7,984 bases of DNA from Chloroflexota bacterium (GTDB taxonomy: Bacteria; Chloroflexota; Anaerolineae; Anaerolineales; UBA11657). Each line of letters starts with the position of its first letter. Positions within the stretch are counted from its first letter, which is position 1. The stretch spans positions 1 through 7,984 of the forward strand of contig QWRL01000082.1 of assembly GCA_003670425.1 (NCBI GenBank). The letters are read 5' to 3'. Position numbers and translations under genes: made by a program. A model generated the notes under the pieces. That model saw only the letters and a program-made list of their open reading frames with translations. It made no database searches and was not told where the DNA came from. Shown one piece after another: positions 6,422 through 7,984 of the stretch.

Positions 6422-7195
6422 ATGGCCGTTGCCCTCCCCACCGCGCCGCGCTACGAGCAGATAGCGCAAACGCTGCGCGCGCGCATGCACTCCGGCGAGC
6501 TGCGCACCGGCGACCAGCTGCCGCCGGAACGCGAGCTCAGCCAGTCCTTTCTGGTAAACCGCCTTACGCTGCGGCGCGCGCTGCGCCAGCTGCAAGAGCA
6601 GGGGCTGCTGGCGCGCCGCCGCGGCGCCGGCACCTTTGTAACCCAGCCAAAAATTGAGCGCGAGGTGGGCCAGCTGGTGCTGGTCTCCAGCAGCCAGGAA
6701 CGCCGCGGCTACCAGCCCGGCACGCACATGGTGCTGTGCGAGCAGCGCCCGGCCACCGCCGCCGTGGCGGCGCAGCTGGCGCTGCCGGAAGGCGCAGCCA
6801 TTTACTTTATTCAGCGCGTGCGCCTGCTCAATGGCGAGCCCGTGATCTTGGAGCGCCTGCATACCGCCGCCGCGCTGTGCGCCGGCATCGAGCAGCATGA
6901 CCTGCAGCACCGCTCCATCCTGGAAGTGCTGGCCAGCGAGTACGGCCGCCAGCTGGGCAGCACGCAGCAAAGCCTGGAGCCGGCGCTGGCCACGCGCGCA
7001 GACGCGGCGCTGCTGGGCATCCGCGCCGGCGAGCCCGTCATGCTGGAGCGCCGCCGCTCGCTGGACCGCAGCGGCGCGCCGCTGGAGTACGGCGAAGATG
7101 TGTACCGCGGCGACCGCTTCCGCTTTGTAACCGAGAACTCCGCGCCCGAAGGCTACCGCTTCATCACCTCCGCCCCCGGCGTCGTCTCCGTCTAA
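6422..7195 (+). CDS. GntR-family transcriptional regulator, HutC subfamily
   Basis: This 257-residue regulator has an N-terminal winged helix-turn-helix (about 10-75): PRYEQIAQTLRARM, GDQLPPERELS, VNRLTLRRALRQLQEQGLL, then the wing RRRGAGTFV. A C-terminal UTRA effector-binding domain follows (about 95-245), with YFIQRVRLLNGEPVILER, the PVMLERRRSL segment and GEDVYRGDRFRF. The UTRA domain assigns it to HutC-type GntR regulators, usually dimeric repressors released by a small ligand related to the pathway. Here that could be the methylated substrate or a demethylation intermediate, which is inference. It lies 10 bases after the methyltransferase gene and so is probably the last C1-operon gene, which would give autoregulation via the palindrome at 899-914. 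An in-frame upstream ATG at 6320 lies inside the preceding gene and is not favoured. GGAG at 6405-6408 is a distant ribosome binding site. Confidence 0.9.
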   Translation: MAVALPTAPRYEQIAQTLRARMHSGELRTGDQLPPERELSQSFLVNRLTLRRALRQLQEQGLLARRRGAGTFVTQPKIEREVGQLVLVSSSQERRGYQPGTHMVLCEQRPATAAVAAQLALPEGAAIYFIQRVRLLNGEPVILERLHTAAALCAGIEQHDLQHRSILEVLASEYGRQLGSTQQSLEPALATRADAALLGIRAGEPVMLERRRSLDRSGAPLEYGEDVYRGDRFRFVTENSAPEGYRFITSAPGVVSV

Positions 7196-7275
7196 AAACT
7201 CTAACGCACCGATAACCTTGCGCTTGCGCTCCGCTACCACGCGCTGCCCATGCCCCGGCCAACCATCCGGCAAAA

Positions 7276-7279
7276 GGAG
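7276..7279 (+). promoter_or_regulatory. Ribosome binding site deciding the hsp20 start
   Basis: AAAAGGAGA precedes ATG 7289 with 9 bases between GGAG and the start. This favours ATG 7289 over the in-frame upstream ATG at 7250, which has no such site and would add 13 residues outside the conserved fold. Confidence 0.7.
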
Positions 7280-7288
7280 AACCAAGCC

Positions 7289-7705
7289 ATGCAATTTGTC
7301 CGCACCAACCAGTCCGTTCCGCTGCAGCGCCTGCTGCACGCGCTGGCACAAAGCAGCGCGCCCGCCTACCATGATGATTACGGCCGCCCGCTGCCCGTAG
7401 ATGTGTGCGAAGAGCCGGAGCGCTACATCATCAGCGCCAGCCTGCCGGGCGTCACGCCGGACACGCTGCACATCGAGCTGGAGCAGGATGCGCTCGTCAT
7501 TCGCGGCGAGACGCCCGCCGCAGCCGCAGCGCAGAACTATGTGCTGCGCGAACGCCGCCCGGCGCGCTTCTACCGCCAGCTGCGCTTGCCGCACGCCGTC
7601 AATGCCGCCGCAGCCAGTGCGCAGCTGCAGCATGGCGTGCTCACACTCAGCCTGCCCAAGGCAGCGGAAGCACTGCCGCGCCGCATTGCGGTGACCGCGC
7701 TGTAA
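7289..7705 (+). CDS. Small heat-shock protein, Hsp20/alpha-crystallin family
   Basis: This 138-residue protein has an alpha-crystallin domain over about residues 36-125. PVDVCEEPERYIISASLPGV forms the first strands, LEQDALVIRGE follows, then RRPARFYRQLRLPHAVN and the signature QHGVLTLSLPK. The end carries IAV, an I/V-x-I/V motif that mediates oligomer contacts in the family. The N-terminal arm is short. Such proteins are ATP-independent holdases that bind unfolding proteins in the cytoplasm. The gene follows the regulator after a 93-base gap in which I see no convincing sigma70 or sigma32 promoter, so it may be read through from the C1 operon or use an unrecognised promoter. A hairpin terminator follows. 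It is more like a class A/Hsp20 generic protein than clearly IbpA, so no symbol is given. Confidence 0.88.
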   Translation: MQFVRTNQSVPLQRLLHALAQSSAPAYHDDYGRPLPVDVCEEPERYIISASLPGVTPDTLHIELEQDALVIRGETPAAAAAQNYVLRERRPARFYRQLRLPHAVNAAAASAQLQHGVLTLSLPKAAEALPRRIAVTAL

Positions 7706-7732
7706 GCGCCGCCGCCGCAAACCTCAACCCCA

Positions 7733-7768
7733 CAAACGGGAGCCGCCGCGCTCCCGTTTGCATTTAAG
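7733..7768 (+). terminator. Intrinsic-type terminator after hsp20
   Basis: CAAACGGGAGC (7733-7743) and GCTCCCGTTTG (7750-7760) are perfect 11-bp inverted repeats around a 6-base loop. The downstream arm contains TTT and is followed by CATTTAAG, so the T-tract is weak but present. The position 27 bases after the hsp20 stop and just before a -10 element marks a transcription-unit boundary. Confidence 0.75.
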
Positions 7769-7783
7769 CAATACCGGCGCGCC

Positions 7784-7789
7784 TATAAT
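7784..7789 (+). promoter_or_regulatory. Consensus -10 element (TATAAT) of the downstream gene
   Basis: A perfect TATAAT stands in a very GC-rich surrounding, between the terminator and the next start codon. There is no good -35 at 16-18 bases. The best is TTGCAT at 7758-7763, with a 20-base gap and partly inside the terminator stem. This could indicate an activator-dependent promoter. The expected transcript start is near 7796. Confidence 0.5.
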
Positions 7790-7791
7790 GC

Positions 7792-7847
7792 GCGCGCAGG
7801 CTGCGCGCATTGCGCCGCCCCAACGGCTGCCATTGCGCAAGCAGCCG
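7792..7847 (+). repeat. Two inverted repeats in the leader of the downstream gene
   Basis: GCGCGCAG (7792-7799) and CTGCGCGC (7801-7808) are perfect 8-base arms around one central G, right at the expected transcription start. A second pair, CGGCTGC (7824-7830) and GCAGCCG (7841-7847), flanks a 10-base loop that itself contains TTGCGCAA. The first could be an operator and the second an RNA hairpin. High G+C makes chance GC palindromes common, so function is uncertain. Confidence 0.35.
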
Positions 7848-7894
7848 GCGCGCTGCCGCACACCTTTCACCTGCGCCCGGGAGCTGCACCTCAA

Positions 7895-7984
7895 ATGACA
7901 CTAGCCGAACTCAACTGCCCGGACGTGCAGGCGCCCAGCCGCGACACGCTGGCTATCTTTCCCTTGGCCCGGCCGGCGCAGCAC
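7895..7984 (+). CDS. N-terminus of a probable creatininase-family amidohydrolase (3' truncated by window edge)
   Basis: Thirty codons are visible, beginning MTLAELNCPDVQAPSRDTL and ending AIFPLARPAQH at the window edge. The layout of LxELxxPxV, a short linker, a hydrophobic strand, Pro-Leu and QH resembles the start of creatininase-family proteins, in which the strand leads into a PxGSxEQHGPHLP metal-binding loop. Here the position expected to hold the metal-binding Glu is Ala (ARPAQH). That would be unusual and could mean a divergent subfamily or a wrong family call. GGGAG at 7879-7883 is a somewhat distant ribosome binding site. If it is a creatininase, it would hydrolyse cyclic amides such as creatinine, which would fit the neighbouring methyl-transfer genes. 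Confidence 0.5.
   Translation, partial: MTLAELNCPDVQAPSRDTLAIFPLARPAQH

Noticed and set aside
7250..7288. ATG 7250 as the hsp20 start
   Set aside because: It has no ribosome binding site, while ATG 7289 has AAAAGGAG at good spacing and still includes the whole conserved domain.
1..7984. tRNA, rRNA, CRISPR array, insertion sequence or riboswitch (including a cobalamin riboswitch before the corrinoid genes)
   Set aside because: No cloverleaf, spaced direct repeats, transposase or B12-box-like sequence was seen. The leader at 898-950 is far too short for a cobalamin riboswitch.

Overview
This window is high-GC DNA, mostly above 60-65 % G+C. It looks like a proteobacterium, perhaps a Burkholderiales-like lineage, but the genus cannot be fixed by reading alone. 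All convincing genes lie on the + strand. The very left end (about 1-200) is visibly less GC-rich (about 54 % in bases 1-180). It carries the tail of a DUF2075-type P-loop ATPase/helicase-like gene, followed by a small DEDDh 3'-5' exonuclease of the DnaQ type.

The centre (about 863-7195) is a compact one-carbon transfer cluster. In order it encodes: a RACo-like [2Fe-2S]/ASKHA reductive activator of corrinoid proteins; a corrinoid (B12-binding) methyl carrier; a small PF13769 'virulence factor' domain protein; a cysteine-rich MetV-like protein (methylenetetrahydrofolate reductase C-terminal domain family); a MetF-type methylenetetrahydrofolate reductase that overlaps metV by 4 bases; a pterin-binding methyltetrahydrofolate:corrinoid methyltransferase; and a HutC-type GntR repressor. 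Together they would move a methyl group from a methylated donor (such as a quaternary amine) onto the corrinoid protein and then to tetrahydrofolate. MetF/MetV would oxidise methyl-THF towards methylene-THF, and the RACo-like protein would rescue Co(II) corrinoid. The substrate-specific methyltransferase that would load the corrinoid protein (typically MttB family) is not in the window.

A good sigma70-like promoter (TGGACA, 17 bp, extended TATATT) sits in front of the cluster. Immediately after it is a perfect 16-bp palindrome, ATTGGTGTACACCAAT, which contains the GTNTANAC core known for HutC-family operators. The cluster's last regulatory gene encodes exactly such a protein, so a substrate-inducible, self-contained regulon is the simplest reading.

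To the right, an Hsp20/alpha-crystallin small heat-shock protein gene with a strong ribosome binding site follows the regulator and ends at a hairpin terminator. A perfect TATAAT element, a leader with inverted repeats, and the first 30 codons of a probable creatininase-family amidohydrolase then reach the window edge. Creatinine breakdown yields N-methylated compounds, so that neighbour would fit a methylated-nitrogen theme, but only its N-terminus is visible.
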